Notes: generated from the letters alone by a model not told the origin. DNA of 64,000 bases from Toxonevra muliebris (GCA_963691655.1 OY829326.1:12078878-12142877), one strand, 5' to 3'. Positions 24,054 to 37,285 are shown, counted from the first letter of the stretch. Made by a program: numbers and translations.

Positions 24054-25345
24054 TATGTTAAAAACATATGTCAAATCATTTTAACTTTTTTTTAATTAAA
24101 ACACACAAAAAAAAAAATCCATGTACATTCGGGCGTACCAATTTTTTTTTTTTTGAAAAGTACGTTGACAGAAAAATTTTGTATTCGATTCTGATCAACC
24201 GAAGAAAGTATGGCAAAAAAATGGATCCTAATGAATCCGTACTCATTTATGACTGTTTTCTGTAGGATCGTTTGAGAGTTTGTGGCATTCGAGGGAGGCT
24301 CATGTTGAATATCGCTTGTGTGCTCTACTGACGAGCCGTTTTCGGGGAAGAAATTCTTGCAGCAGAGGACTCGTAATCGATCTGATCGATTACACAATCG
24401 AAAATGTATAGAGGCGATTCACCAAATAAAATTTTAGAAAAATTCAGTTTTTGGTGAGTTAAAAATATATAAAATCGTTGTCGTTCTGGCAGAATTTTTT
24501 TTAATTTCTGAGATGAAGTTAGCTTATGAAGTGCATGGCGCCCTACGAACATTGGCAAAACTTGAAAAGTCAACACATTAGTATACGTTATAACTGGATC
24601 ATCAAAAATCGAATTTATTATGTCATTCGAATTATAGAAGCTAATTAATACGGATCCAATCAAAAAAATAAATTTGGAATTAGTGATTTCTGCTTGAACG
24701 ACGACGATATATAAATAGGCGGAGAGTAAGTAAAAAATATGTTGATTGGGCTTATTTGCTTACAATTCTTCAACAAAAAAGCCCTTCTCTATCATTTAAT
24801 TATTTTGGAAGCTCGCCGAGGGTGAAAACCCTCAAAAATTAAACCTTCCTTAACTCAAGGTGTTATGCAATTTGTGCCTATAGTTTGGAAGCCATAGCAC
24901 TAAATAGGGTTTATCCACACGATTGATGCCCTTACCAAGCGAGCGGCGGTGGTATGATTGACTTTTTGATTCCAATTATTTTATTGATGGTCGCGGGGCA
25001 CCCTGGATTGTCGGGGTGCTAAGGCCTGCCTGGTGTGAAACTAATTGGAGCAGGTAACCTTGCGAATTAGGTGACTTAAAAAAACTAAATATTCGGAGAT
25101 GAATTTGTCCTAACAGCGTGTAGCAGCAGTCTACAGCGTGTAAAACGACAATGCCATAAAATGGTGCAAGCAGCAGCAGCATACAAAACAGTATCATCAA
25201 CATCAGAAGGCAGGGAAACGCAATTCTCATAACGCGCCGCCCACACCTTACAAACCAAAGATAGAGGCGATGGTCAGGAAGAACAGGTATCAAAAGGGTT
25301 TATTTATACTTTGCAAAATTGTTGACAATAAAAGGGTTGGTTTGA

Positions 25346-25567
25346 TACACGAGTTCAACCAGGCTTACAACTGATGATGCACTATCAACAAGTACCAAGA
25401 AGCAATACAGCAATGTGACTTGGGATGACGTAAATGTAGCATTCGTTGACGTAAATGTAGCATTCGTTGACGCAAATACAAACGAAGAGATTGAATCTAA
25501 GATAGCAGAAATGGAACACCTCTTCTCCAATCTGGATCCATTTCCACCTATTTTACGACTCTTTTGA
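25346..25567 (+). pseudogene. Coding-like 73-codon segment of unknown origin
   Basis: Open frame between a TGA at 25343 and a TGA at 25565-25567. It contains an in-frame tandem duplication of seven codons (DVNVAFV twice, then DA) and an acidic C-terminal part (NEEIESKIAEMEHLF). Base composition is less AT-rich than its surroundings. There is no start codon near the beginning and no recognisable domain. It may be a fragment of a mobile-element protein. The minus-strand frame over the same DNA is a shadow. Confidence 0.3.
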
Positions 25568-25789
25568 GGTTCTTCGCGGCTGTTGGGTGGAATGATTAAA
25601 TCCATTACATGAACGATGCCTTTATACAATTGATAAATGTCCTCGATGAATACTTACTGCATAAGATTGTCTCCCATTGCTCGCTTGTTTACAATTTATC
25701 TATGAGATTTCATTTAGGAAGAAAGGCAATCGATTTCCATACTTAGCCTATTTCTTTAATGAACTGTTAATGCGATATTTTTTGGGGCA

Positions 25790-26110
25790 TCGGAGATGTG
25801 AGCGAAATGAAATCGCTTTCAATATCGTTTACGACAGTTTTAACGAGCACGTTAACGATTCGAAACAATTATCATTTTCGATGTCATTTACGATAGTTTT
25901 GGGGAGCTCATAAAAGATTCGAAAAAACGCTCGCTTTCGATTTCACTCGCGATAGTTTTGGCGATATCGCTAACGAAGAGTTTTTGTGGAAAATTAAGAA
26001 CGAAAACGCGTACGTTTTCGAATCGTAAACGAGTTCGAAAGCGATGAATTTCTTCGAGAAAAACGAATAATCACTATCGTTATCGATATCGTAAACGAAA
26101 TTTTGGTCCG
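25790..26110. repeat. CG-rich degenerate fold-back repeat array
   Basis: About three degenerate ~60-bp direct units (cores CGTTTACGACAGTTTT, ATTTACGATAGTTTT and ACTCGCGATAGTTTTGGCG) are followed by similar sequence in opposite orientation (CGATATCGTAAACGAAATTTT, CGAATCGTAAACGAG). The tract is dense in TCG/CGA words, unlike the flanks, and could fold into a long imperfect hairpin. No coding potential recognised. Confidence 0.6.
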
Positions 26111-26998
26111 TTGAGATTTGTATAAATGAAATAAATATATATGATTGTATTTGTATATTTTGAAATGTGAATTTTTCAGTCCACTGTCAGGCCGCGTTTC
26201 AGTCCGACCGAACAGTTTAGTGTGTGTAGGCTCAATAGAATAATCAATCAATAAATATTCATAATTTTTGTAATAAAAACAGCAATTCATAGATATTTAA
26301 AGCTTTTTTACACTATTTCTTATTAAATGCGAGCTTTATAATTTATATATTAAATTATAATGGGATATCCTAGACAAAAACCATTTGGCTGTAAGCTTTT
26401 GGAAATTTTCTATTGTGGGAAGAGCTTTACTGTAAAAGCTTCATGTCTGTTAAACGTTATTCGAAATGTTAAATCATTAAGCACAGATTATTTAAGCTTT
26501 TCACCACATTTGGTTTAGAAGTTGATAATTTTAGCAATAAAAGCTTTCGGAATGCCCTTCTTATTGAATATTATAACCAATGTAAATGTTTATGGATAAA
26601 AAGTTCTGGGAGATTTAGAAAGGAAAGTCGAATAAAGAAGCATCACCTGAACTTATTTTCTTGATATTTGTTTGAGATGTATATTTTGAGTATTTAAAGA
26701 AGGTTTAATATAAAATATATTGCGTACATGTTTTCGATTAAATATGCCGATGAAAATTACTCAAAACTATGTCAAATAAACCTTCTGAAGTTTAAAATTA
26801 TATAAAAATCTGCTGGTTTTCATTACATGGATTTGATGTAAATGGACACATAATATGAACTCTATTAGACACTCAATTTCTATTGGAACCATATGAAAAG
26901 TATACGTAGAAGGCAGCTATAAGTTAGTCAGTTAATTTTTTTGATGTGATAACATATTTACTCGGGGCTGAAATAAATAAATAAATAATAATGTTAAA

Positions 26999-27300
26999 CT
27001 TTTGGATCGCCAGGTCAAGGGTGGTGAATTGCACCTCGAGAGTATGTTGTCTTTTTATTAGAATAAACTGATAAAGATAGGTGAATTTTTAATATTAAAA
27101 ATAGGACCCTAAAAGTATTCATTTATTATTTTCTGTGTAAATATAGTGCCGGTTATGAAGCAAAGCTTTCATACTGCTAGGTGGAGGGTGGCGAATCGCA
27201 AACCGAAACTATGCTGTCTTATTATTAGTATATACAAATTTAGAAAGGTGAAGTTTTGATATAACAAATAGGACACAACAAGCCCAAAAGTATGCAGTAC
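26999..27300. repeat. Two-copy degenerate ~165-bp direct repeat
   Basis: The blocks beginning CTTTTGGATCGCCAGGTCAA (26999) and CTTTCATACTGCTAGGTGGA (27165) share the order of several words: AGGGTGG-GAAT-GCA, ATG-TGTCTTTTTATTAG, AAGATAGGTGAA/GAAAGGTGAA and ATAGGAC. A diverged tandem duplication. Confidence 0.45.
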
Positions 27301-30229
27301 ATAATTTATATATCAAAATTGGTTGTGGAGTATACTTATATATCAATGGAATTAGGGGAATATATCAAAAAAATTTTCTAATTATTATATTTTTTGTTGT
27401 ATAGTTAATAGTTTGTTCTTTCTTAGAATTAGATTAGAATTGTAAATTGCAGACGTGCAAAAAGCGAAGATAGTGTGTTGAAAATATAATATGAAAAATT
27501 TAAAAAGACACATGAATATTGCCCTTTTTGGAATATATAAACGAAAACTTTTATAGTGAAGTAAACAAAAATACGTAAAGTATGTTATCACATCATGTGA
27601 CGAGTGCAGAAGGGACTCATTTTAGTTTTTTTTTTGAGAATTACTTGTATTAAACTCTATTAACTACTTACTAATATAAAACACAAACGTTTAATTGTTT
27701 TTTTTTTTATTTATCATTCATGATATTATTTTCTTTTTTCTCTCACTTTTGTTTTATAATATGTATTATTTTATAATTACATAATTATAATGAATTTTTT
27801 ATATACTTTAATGCTTAAGTTTTTTGGGTTCTTGCTTTTCAAATGTTGGAGCTTATTAGAACAATGTACAAACTACAATTTAAAAATTACAATACAATTT
27901 GTGTGGCAATTTTACAATTATAAATGGAGATTATTTTTTATGCAATGCAATAATAATGAACAGCTTTTTAAAAATACAATTGCAAAGAAATTCGTTTCTG
28001 CATGTGCGCGCGTGTGTGTAACTTATTGTATGAAAAATATTACACAATATGAGAGTTAATGAATTTAATAAAACTATACTAAATTATACATACATATAAT
28101 AATGATATAAAACGAAAAAATATGTAAACATTTATTTTTTATATACATACATAAATATAAAGAACTTATATATTTAACACTTTTTTAATATTTGGTACTT
28201 GTTTGTTTTTGTTCTGAATTGTATGTATTTAGGTAAAAACAATTCAGTTTGCAAGTCTTTGGTTGTATGTTTTTCATAATGTGAATTAAGTTTGGTTGTT
28301 AAAAATTAATTATTTATGTTACAATATTTGTATTTTAATACATTTTGTTACTTTACTTGCCGGAATGTTCCGGAATGTGATGTTAATTAATAGAATTAAA
28401 AATAAAAGTTATGGAAATATTTTAAAGCGCAGTTCGAATATAAATAGTCCCATTACAAAATGTTGCGAAACGTTTTTGTCAGAAAGACAAAAATAAATTC
28501 AGAATTAGAAAAATTGCGACTATTCAAAATAATATAATATGCAATGCTACTTTTCCTGATGTTATGTCTTATTTCTGGTGTTTAGATAGTTTCGTCAAAA
28601 TCCAACATCCCCAAGAAAAAAATTGGGTTATACGCTCTTAGGAGGCCGGAAAAAAGCGATATTATAAAATCTTATATACATATTGTTTTATTTTTTAACA
28701 TAGTTAAAAATTTTTCTTTTTTTAAATAATGATTTGGAAAGCTTCTGTAGATGATCTCTGAGAAGTCCGGGAAGGCGTCTTGTGGTGAGCGCGATATCTC
28801 TGGATTGAATTGGAATTGGATTGAAGGAATATTCAAAATATCTATTTCTAACAAAATGGCGAATTTACAAAGACAACATTTTGATTTTTGATGAAAATTT
28901 TGGTAAATTGTTAAAAATTTAAGACTGATCGCTTAAGCCGTTTTTGAAAAATCTTGCTCACCGACTTTGAGAAAAATGCATTCAAAGTCTTAAACGCTCT
29001 TCACACATTGTGAATTTATCTTTACAAATATGCATGTAACTTTAAGAATATTTGTTGGATCGATTTGAAATTTTCAGAGAAAAAATTTATTTTGTAAAAA
29101 TTCGAACTGCGCATAATCCCTTAGTATTATTCAAGAATCCCGACAAGGGCAAACAAAATTTAAGAGTAAGCTCAAACCTACATTAAAATTATAGTACAAT
29201 TGTGCACCAATTTCATATAGAAAATAGCACTAGATAGAAGACGAAGATGTATAGAATCACCCAGCTTCATATATGGTATATTCTAATCAAATCTGTATCT
29301 CTTCGAAATGGAGGTCTGAAGGAGAAGAAATACCAAGGAAGAATTCGACGCAAAATTAGTAGAGCTGTCCAAACTGATAGAGAATGATTAAGCACTCCCA
29401 GAGAAAACGGTGAAGTGAAAAGCTTTTCATAGAAAATTGTTTTCTTTGGAGGATTGATATTGCCAGCCGAGAGGTAGTGACGAGTGGAAAATTTTATATT
29501 TTCTACATTTGACTGCGCCGAGCATTGAATTGAGTCATCCTGCCCATAGTGAAATAAATAAAGTGAAATAAATAGAAGTGACGCCCTCTTTTCTGTTCAC
29601 TGACGTCTGCCAAATTTGAAAATTATTCTCCTTCTACTCCCAAAATATTTGATATTTCAGAAGTAAATATAAAAAATTATAAATATATACAATATATAAA
29701 TAAAATAGAAAAATTTGAAAAGCCAGAAAAATTTTTAGACACTGATAAACGAGATCTTCGAAGGCGTTTGTAACAGCCATAAATTGCATAATGTGAACCA
29801 AGGATTTAACCCAAAACTTAAAGTTTTTCGTTATGTATGCCATTCAAGTAAACCATCTACCCCTCCGAAATTTAAATAAAATTCTTTTGAAATCGGTAAA
29901 ACTATTTAAAATATAAAGAGGACATTTTGAAGAAGATAATTGTGAAAGTATTGTATTTTGCTTATTTAAATATTTTATAGAACCACACTCTACAAAATAT
30001 TTTGAGAGCTTTTATTTCAGAAAAAAAAGCAACAAACGAAAAGTTTATTGTTTTTTGATACTTTTATTTCATTAATTTATTTGTGTACAGCTGACGAAAA
30101 TGGGTTAAGAGAGTTTTCTCTCATAAACAAAATTATTTTTCAAAATTTATTGAGCGAATACATGTCATAATTGTCAAATCTCAGACGACCTGAGAATATT
30201 TCAGATTACTCTCTGCTATCTGGCATACT
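27301..30229. other. AT-rich stretch without recognised features
   Basis: I see no gene, transposon ends or tandem structure I can support here. Open frames are short and compositionally biased. Confidence 0.5.
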
Positions 30230-30710
30230 TAACGCTCGTATCTATACAGTTTTTCGCGGTAGTATACCGGTTTTCAACTCCAAAACCGCATACCGTCTTT
30301 TTTTTTACCAAAATACCGCGTTTATACTAAGAAAAAATCACAATGCAAAACGTGTAGAGAACAAGGGCAACTCGTTGCAAGTATACCTTTGAAAGAAGTA
30401 GAAACATTGAAGGCGATTCTTATCGTCAATTAAAATATCCATGCGTTGATTGCTATAAATACCTCATAGCAAAGCCGGAATCGCTTCGTCAAATTTCTTC
30501 AAAGCACAAATTCAATACAACAACAGGAGATATGGAAATGGAGAACGAAGACGATTTAGATGATGGATAAATTGCTTTCCTGGTTAATTTTCATTGAAAA
30601 AAGTTGATACCGCGAAATATACAGTTTTTTTTTTCAAATCGATTTACAGTTTTTTAAAAATTGTTGGTAGAAATATACAGTTTTTGGTCGGAAAAAAGAT
30701 ACGAGCATTA
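30230..30710. mobile_element. hAT-type element with 8-bp target duplication
   Basis: Perfect 8-bp direct repeats GGCATACT flank it (30222-30229 and 30711-30718). The termini are inverted: TAACGCTCGTATCT on the left and TAATGCTCGTATCT (reverse complement) on the right. They fit the hAT YARNG start, and an 8-bp duplication is the hAT signature. Subterminal blocks (ACAGTTTTTCGCGGTA) also recur inverted. The 481-bp length rules out a complete transposase. An open frame (30358-30570) occupies much of the interior. Confidence 0.8.
30358..30570 (+). pseudogene. 70-codon coding-like segment inside the hAT element
   Basis: Open from after a TAG at 30355 to TAA at 30568-30570. It holds two Cys-containing pieces (TRCKYTFERS and YPCVDCYKYL, the latter C-x-x-C), a basic/polar stretch (LRQISSKHKF) and a strongly acidic tail (MEMENEDDLDDG). 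There is no start Met at the beginning. It could be the remnant of a zinc-binding transposase domain or a captured host exon. I cannot assign it. Confidence 0.35.
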
Positions 30711-31373
30711 GGCATACTGTATACTGTGATCCTGCCTAGCAATCCAGCATAATAACCACCAAGCTTTTAAGCCTATACTGCCGTACTTAGCATAAATACT
30801 AATATGTATTTTTCTTTTTAAGCATCAGCTAGGGGCAAATCCAGAAATTCAATTCGCTTCATATCGCGCAACATCGAAAAAAAATTGTATTCAAAATGTC
30901 AGATGAGTAGTACGGCAGTATTATATTTGAAAGTTTTTAAACAAGTTTGACAACTGATATAAACTCAGTAAGAGTGGATTTGAGCAAAAAAGTATATAAC
31001 AGTACTTCTAGGTAACATTTTTTCTAGTGTTTCCTGAACCTTTCTATCAAGCTAATTTTTTTTGGAATTTCAGTTACTCATAAAAATTATTTCTTGAATT
31101 TGAAATTAAATGGAGTTAATTCAGATTTCTAAATATTTGGCTTTAGCTTGTCTTAAAGAAATCAATATTAAATATAACTTTAATAATATTACATGGCAGA
31201 ATACAGTGTATCGATGTGTTGTTGTTTTTTGTAATTCAGGATTTATTTTGTGAGTGTTTTATTTTCTTTGTGTTTTGGTATTTAGTTTTAATAATTAGTT
31301 ATTATTTCCTTTTGCTGATATGTTTCTAAGAGGCTAAGATTTAAGTAACGCATGCTTATGTACATAGAATTAT

Positions 31374-31399
31374 ACACATATATATATATATATATATAT
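31374..31399. repeat. (TA)n microsatellite
   Basis: About 11-12 uninterrupted AT dinucleotides. Confidence 0.9.
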
Positions 31400-31841
31400 T
31401 GTATTTATGTAATTGCTTAAGAAGTATACATTTTTTGTTGTGTTAAAAACTTTAACAATTTTTGTTTTTTTGGTTTTTAATTTGTTTTTGGTTTTCTGGA
31501 CAATATTTCATAATAAATGCGTTTAATTTGTATTTTATTTCTATTATTTTATTTTGTGTTTTCTTTTAGTTTGTTGTTGAGTTTTTGAGTTTAGCATAAA
31601 AAATTTATTTGCGAATTCTTTTTGGTTTTCAGTATCTTTTTGTTTTTTTTTTGTTTTTTTTTTTAGAATTTATACGTATGTATGCAATTGTAAATTTTAT
31701 CTAGATGTAAATAAGCTTACAAATCTCATAAATATTTATTTTTTTTTATTTTATGTTTTTACTGTTTTCAGCGATTCTTTTGCTTTCTTGCTACAATCAT
31801 TCTTTATTCAATTTATTTCTTCGTAAATATATACGTATATA

Positions 31842-32510
31842 CAGTGTGCAACAAAATTGAGCAAATAAAGCGACATTTTTGGGATTAAAAAAAAAATAGC
31901 AAAAAATGGCGTCAAATTAAAAAACAGCAGCATAGTTAAGCTTCTACATATCCAGATGAACAAAAGTGGAAAGTGAAATCAGATAAGATCTTCAGGTTCA
32001 AAAATTATGACTTTCCAAAATATTTTGGCGGAAAATTTGTTTAAACTCCACATCTTTGTTATTACTTCTTGCAAATACAAACATAATGCAAAAATTGGTG
32101 CCACCAGTGATTCAAAGTTTAAAAGTTTCAACTATAATTTTTACTTTTCATAAAATTTTTGCTGAATTTCTGAAACCTTATAAGCTTTGCATATCTTGCT
32201 GCACTAAAAAAAATTATCCGATTTCAAAAATTCTTTTTGCATTATGTTTGTACTTGCAAGGAGCAATAACAGAGCTATGGAATTTTCGGCCTAAAAATTT
32301 AAAAGTCTTAATTTAAGGTCAAACTTTTGGAATATTCACCCCTTTTGAAATTTGAAGGTATTATAGGATTTCAAAAATTGATTTGCACTTTTGTTCATCT
32401 CGATGTGTACAAACTTAACTATGTTGTTACTTTATAATTTGACGCCATTTTTTGGCTATTTTTCATCTCCAAAAAATTTCGCTTCATTTGCTCAATTTTG
32501 TTACATACTG
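31842..32510. mobile_element. 669-bp fold-back MITE, near-complete palindrome
   Basis: TA flanks at 31840-31841 and 32511-32512. The left end CAGTGTGCAACAAAATTG pairs with the right end (reverse complement) CAGTATGTAACAAAATTG. The pairing continues inward for about 300 bp per arm, for example GGCGTCAAATTA near 31909 and 32440, GATGAACAAAAGTG, and TACAAACATAATGCAAAAA near 32077 and 32236. Almost the whole element is one imperfect hairpin. The TA duplication and CAGT-type ends fit a Tc1/mariner-related fold-back. No transposase. Confidence 0.8.
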
Positions 32511-33159
32511 TATATACATACATATATATACGTACACTTTTATTTTATATCTATATATTGAATTTTAGCTTCTTTCGTCTTTCTCCTTTTTATATGTTCA
32601 CATACAGTTTCTTTATATATTCAAGGTACTGCAAAAATGCTTTGAAAATTGTATGTATGTATTGTAAATAAAATAGATTTTCAAAATGGCGCTTGGCGTA
32701 ATAAATTTCCTCTTTTATTATTATATTTTTTTTTAGATTTTGTTTGTATCACTATTAAATTTTATTTTTTTAATATAAATGGCTTTTGCATATCAATAGT
32801 TTGTTTTTATTTTTTTTTGGTTTTTATTTTAACTTTAAATTGTTTTTTGTTTTTATATAAAAAAAAAAGAAAAAAAATACTTTGCTTCATTAGATTGTTT
32901 GAAATTTGTTTGTGAGATTATCTTGTTTAAGGTTTTAGTGGGCTTAATTATATTTTTTTTTTTGTTTTATTGAACAGTTAGTGGTGAACCAAAGTTATTG
33001 CTATATATTCATGGTCCATAGAAGCGCGGTAACAGCAGTGATAGTCAATTGAAAGTTGAAAAGCTTGCACCAATTTTTTTTATGGCTTGAGAACCATCTA
33101 TGTATAGGCATGTGCATTTCAAGCTTTTATTTTAAATCTCATTTGAACACTTCATTAAT

Positions 33160-34235
33160 CCTTTCCAGATTGAATTCAGAAACCATCAAATAGAATAACG
33201 AGAGAGTTAATTTTAATTCAAAATACTAAAATTTATAGAGAATAGCCAAAGCTGATGTTTGAAATAGTTATTTTGAATTCAGATTTGTCGATTTAACTTT
33301 TGAGCGATCAAATTGAATTTAGAGTAGTCAGTTTTATTTCAATCAATTCGTCAATTCGATTTCTAAAAGTTTGAATTTAATTTTGAAAAGATTTATTTAA
33401 ATACCGGCTTCTCTTCTTTTATGGCACCGCAGGAAGACCTGACCAAACATTTCGCTTCCATTCATATCTTGTGAGATGTATTTGTTCACGAATGGAAGGA
33501 ACCTACTATTTAATTCCGAATCCGAATGGTGAAGTGTAACGTTTTTTTTACGCAGATTTTACTCATGGAGGTTTGCCCTGAGGTGCTGCTGGACAGAAAA
33601 ATTTTAATATTCTATTTCTAATTTCTGACTATGAAGAACATTGGACCCAGGGAAACTGCGTAACAGTTAAGCACACTAACCACTAGGCTACGGCTTCAAC
33701 ATTTGAATACTGAAAGTATTATATTTACTTCAGATAGAATAACGTTAATTTGAACTCAGTTTAGTCAAATTGATTTCAGAAAGTGTTAAATTGAATACAG
33801 ATTAGCCAATTTGATTTCTAAAAGCGATCATTTAAATTCAGACAAATCAAATTAATTTCAGAAAATGCTTTTTTTGATTTCGGAAAGCTTCAATTAGATT
33901 TATAAATATGTTAGTTCGAGTTCCAAATAATAAAATTCAATTTAGAATAGCTCAATTTATTTTCAAAGCGTCAGAAAGTGTTTCAAAATGAATTCAGAAT
34001 AGTATATAGTAGTAGTTTGGCATCAGAAAGCTTCAAGTTAAATTCAAATTAATAAAATTTAATATAGAACAGCCCAATTTATTTTAAAAAGGGTCGGAAA
34101 CTAGGAAATTTAATTCAGTATAGTCAAATTGATTTCAGAAAGCGTCAATTTGATTTCTTTGATTAATAAAAACGTTAACTTGAACTCAAAATAGTAAAAT
34201 TGATTTCAAAAATGTCAAATTTATTTAAAAAATCA
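33160..34235. repeat. Degenerate ~45-bp tandem array, split by a SINE
   Basis: Words of the type TCAAATTGATTTCAGAAAG and AATTCAGAATAG alternate about every 40-50 bp across 33160-33400 and again across 33700-34235, strongly diverged. The phase of the words is kept on both sides of the insertion at 33405-33702. Non-coding. Confidence 0.6.
33405..33702 (-). mobile_element. tRNA-derived SINE copy
   Basis: On the minus strand the copy starts GCCGTAGCCTAGTGGTTAGT, which contains a near-ideal polymerase III box A (TAGCCTAGTGG). A weak box B follows (GGGTCCAATGTTC), then a ~230-bp tRNA-unrelated body. It interrupts the 45-bp tandem array. No cloverleaf with intact stems, hence not a tRNA gene. Confidence 0.55.
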
Positions 34236-35879
34236 GCTCGATAGAAGTGTATTGGCCAATGTTATAATTTCATCTTAACGGATCCAATACTGTGTGCAAA
34301 AACAAAGCAAAAACTTTAAAATATACAAATATTTGTATTGTGGCCTTAGTTTACATTTATGTAGCTGGCAATATGATCTGTAAAAACTGAAAATACCCAA
34401 GGAAGCTATTTATGAATGAAAAGTAAAAATTTAATATTTATTTGAAATTATAAAGTAGGATTTCGTTTTAGCAATATTATTCTTTTTTGTTAAGTATGTA
34501 GTATAGTAAGTATCTATTTAAATTAGGAAGTTACCAAACCGCGCTCTATTTTTGCTTTATGCATTCCCAATAATCAAATTGCATTTAGCATTTACATTTT
34601 TTATTTTGTGTGTGCTTGGTAGTGAGAATGTATAAAAGTAACAATTTTAATTTTTTCGTTCTTGTTTTCTTAGTTTGTGCTAAGCATATGTGCAAATTCA
34701 CGATGACATTCTTCTAACGTCGACTTTATTTTCGAAACAGACAAATAAAACAAATTGAAAATTATACCTAACAAAGTATTATTACTAACACACCAAATGA
34801 CAAACAACTACAGCTCGTACTATTACACTCCTCGAGAAAACTTGCTCTGTAAAAATTTCTTATGTTTTTGTGTAAGAATTTGGTTTTTTTTTTTTTTTTT
34901 TTGGTAATGTTGGTAACTATTCAATCACAGATATAAGCCATCAATATTGAACTAACTACAATTTTTGTTTTCATCATAAAAAATAACACCTAATACAAAT
35001 TAAAAAATTACAACAATTTATTATAATAATAATAACTAATATTTAATAATAAGTATATGCAGCGCATGAGAAGTATATGTACTTAAAATTAATTTCATCT
35101 TAATTTAAATGAATATAATATAAAAGAATCTTAAGGGGTAATTTAATTTGAAATTGAAATTGACCGATTTGAAATTAAGTATAAAGGATTTATTTATATA
35201 GCATTTTTTAAATGTAGTAAGAAATTATAAATACTTATCATAGAAAAATTAGCAATGGGAATAAGTTGCATGTGGAGTTTCAGAAATCTCAGATTTCAAA
35301 ATCAGACACTTTTTTAATTGAAATTAATATTAAAATGTTAGGAATTGAGGACTTGAAATAAAACAAACAAAAGCCTAATACTGACTTAATAGCTTCTTAA
35401 TTATAGTTGGTAAAATTTACCTAAAATTCATGTCACTTGAAAAGGCCAATTTCAAATGTAGGTACGCTCACTAAGCTACATAAGATTGAAATTCTATAAA
35501 AGAAGATTTAGAAATACATACATTTTCACAGTTAACGGATTCAGTCGATCTAGTGTAATAATTGTTCTCTGTATTACATTAATTTTTAAAGACGACAGTA
35601 GTAAGTTTTTTGGGCCCAAAATGATTTAAGCTACAAATTCTCAACTCTCCAAACTGATAGGAATAAAAGGTTACCGAAGTTTTTTATGGTCAGAAAAATG
35701 TCTGAAAAAATTCTTTATAAAGAAGTCATAGGTTTTTCAGCAAGGATTTCTGAGTCCAGAATAAGTTAGAATTGTTTAAGCCTGCTCAGATTCTGTATAT
35801 AAGTAAAGAGGTCTTGAATTTCTCATGCATTTTTTAATCATTTTGCTTACTGCAATTGGAATCAAAAAAGAAGAAGTAT

Positions 35880-35915
35880 GATTACGATTACAGTAATCAA
35901 AACGTAATCGTAATC
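35880..35915. repeat. Perfect 12-bp hairpin
   Basis: GATTACGATTAC (35880-35891) and GTAATCGTAATC (35904-35915) are exact reverse complements around a 12-bp loop. Function unknown. Confidence 0.6.
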
Positions 35916-37285
35916 CTCACTGCGTAGCTCTGTTTAACTAATACTATAAAAATACGAAATCTATGGAATATGGGATGCATTCAAAGTATCCCTCGAACTT
36001 TTAAGAATACTAATACTTATTGAGAAATTTCCATTAGGACTTATATCGATTTGCAGATTGTTGTTTTAAGCCGCCCTGCGATATTCTTGAGAGGCGAGAG
36101 CTAAAAATTATTATAGGGAATCTGTGCTGAGTAGACTCAAATATACTTGGTGATGAAAACAAAGGCAAAAATTTAAAAGAAAAGAAATTGAATTTTTGAA
36201 TTTGAATTTTCAAAACGAACAAAGCATTTTATTTGATAAAAAGAATAAATTACTTTACTTTCACTTTGAAGATAGATTTTTATTTTGTGTTACCTCATAT
36301 GCTTTTTGTATTGCTTTCAGTGTTTATACGCTTATAATGAAAAATATTTGCTTATTATATTTTTTTATTTTTTTTATTTTAGGGGGGAGAGGCGGGGCGA
36401 AGGGTTTTTTGAATAATTTTTTCTTTCATTTTGCAAAAATACTTTTCTTAAATATTTTTTTGTTTTTTCATATTTTTTTCTCAAAAATGTATAAATAACA
36501 ATACTTTAGCTTTATTTTTTTTTTCTTTTTATATAACAATACACACATACATACACTTAATAAACTAACACATGAAGCGAATAACAAACAATTTTTTATC
36601 ACTAAAAAACAAACTCATTTTTTTAATGGTTGATTTTCAATTAAGCCATAACTATAAATAAAAACAAAATAATAATATTTAATTTCAAAATAGAAGATTA
36701 AAAACAACCTGCTGAACATGTTTTTTTGTTTTTTTTTTTAGGAAACATAGTTATATTTTTTTTTGTTTTTTCTCCTCTATATACATCTACTTGTATATAA
36801 AACATGTAGAAAAAAGAAAAAAGAATTTTTGCATTGAGATTTCTGTATTCTTTTCATAATTATTTCAAAATTATTTAACCAGCTATGAGTTTTTATTTGT
36901 TTGTGTGTGTTTGTTTGTTTGTATATTTGCGTTAATAATAACTATTTAAATATAATTGTTAATAAAATTTTTACTTTATTTTGGGTTTTATTAAAATGTT
37001 TTTGCTTTTCTTTATTTACTTTATTTTGTTAAGTCGATGCTACGAAGTTTTTTTCAGTATGGCTATTGGCTATTTAACTATACATTTATACAATTATTTA
37101 GGCGTCTGTGGTAAAGTTTTTTTTTTTGTTTTTTATTGGCAATAAGAAAATTTTGTAGAAAACAAAACTATACGAAAAAAACTAAATAAATAAAATTGCG
37201 TATGGCGTAACGAGAAATAAATAATTACATTTATTAAATTATAAGCTAGGTTACTGTTCATTGCTTTTTAAAAATTCACATTCCA

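Noticed and set aside
24976..25293. 105-codon hydrophobic frame on the minus strand
   Set aside because: No start context, splice sites or motif; the plus strand shows fragmentary Gln/Lys-rich frames of equal length. Coding status cannot be supported.
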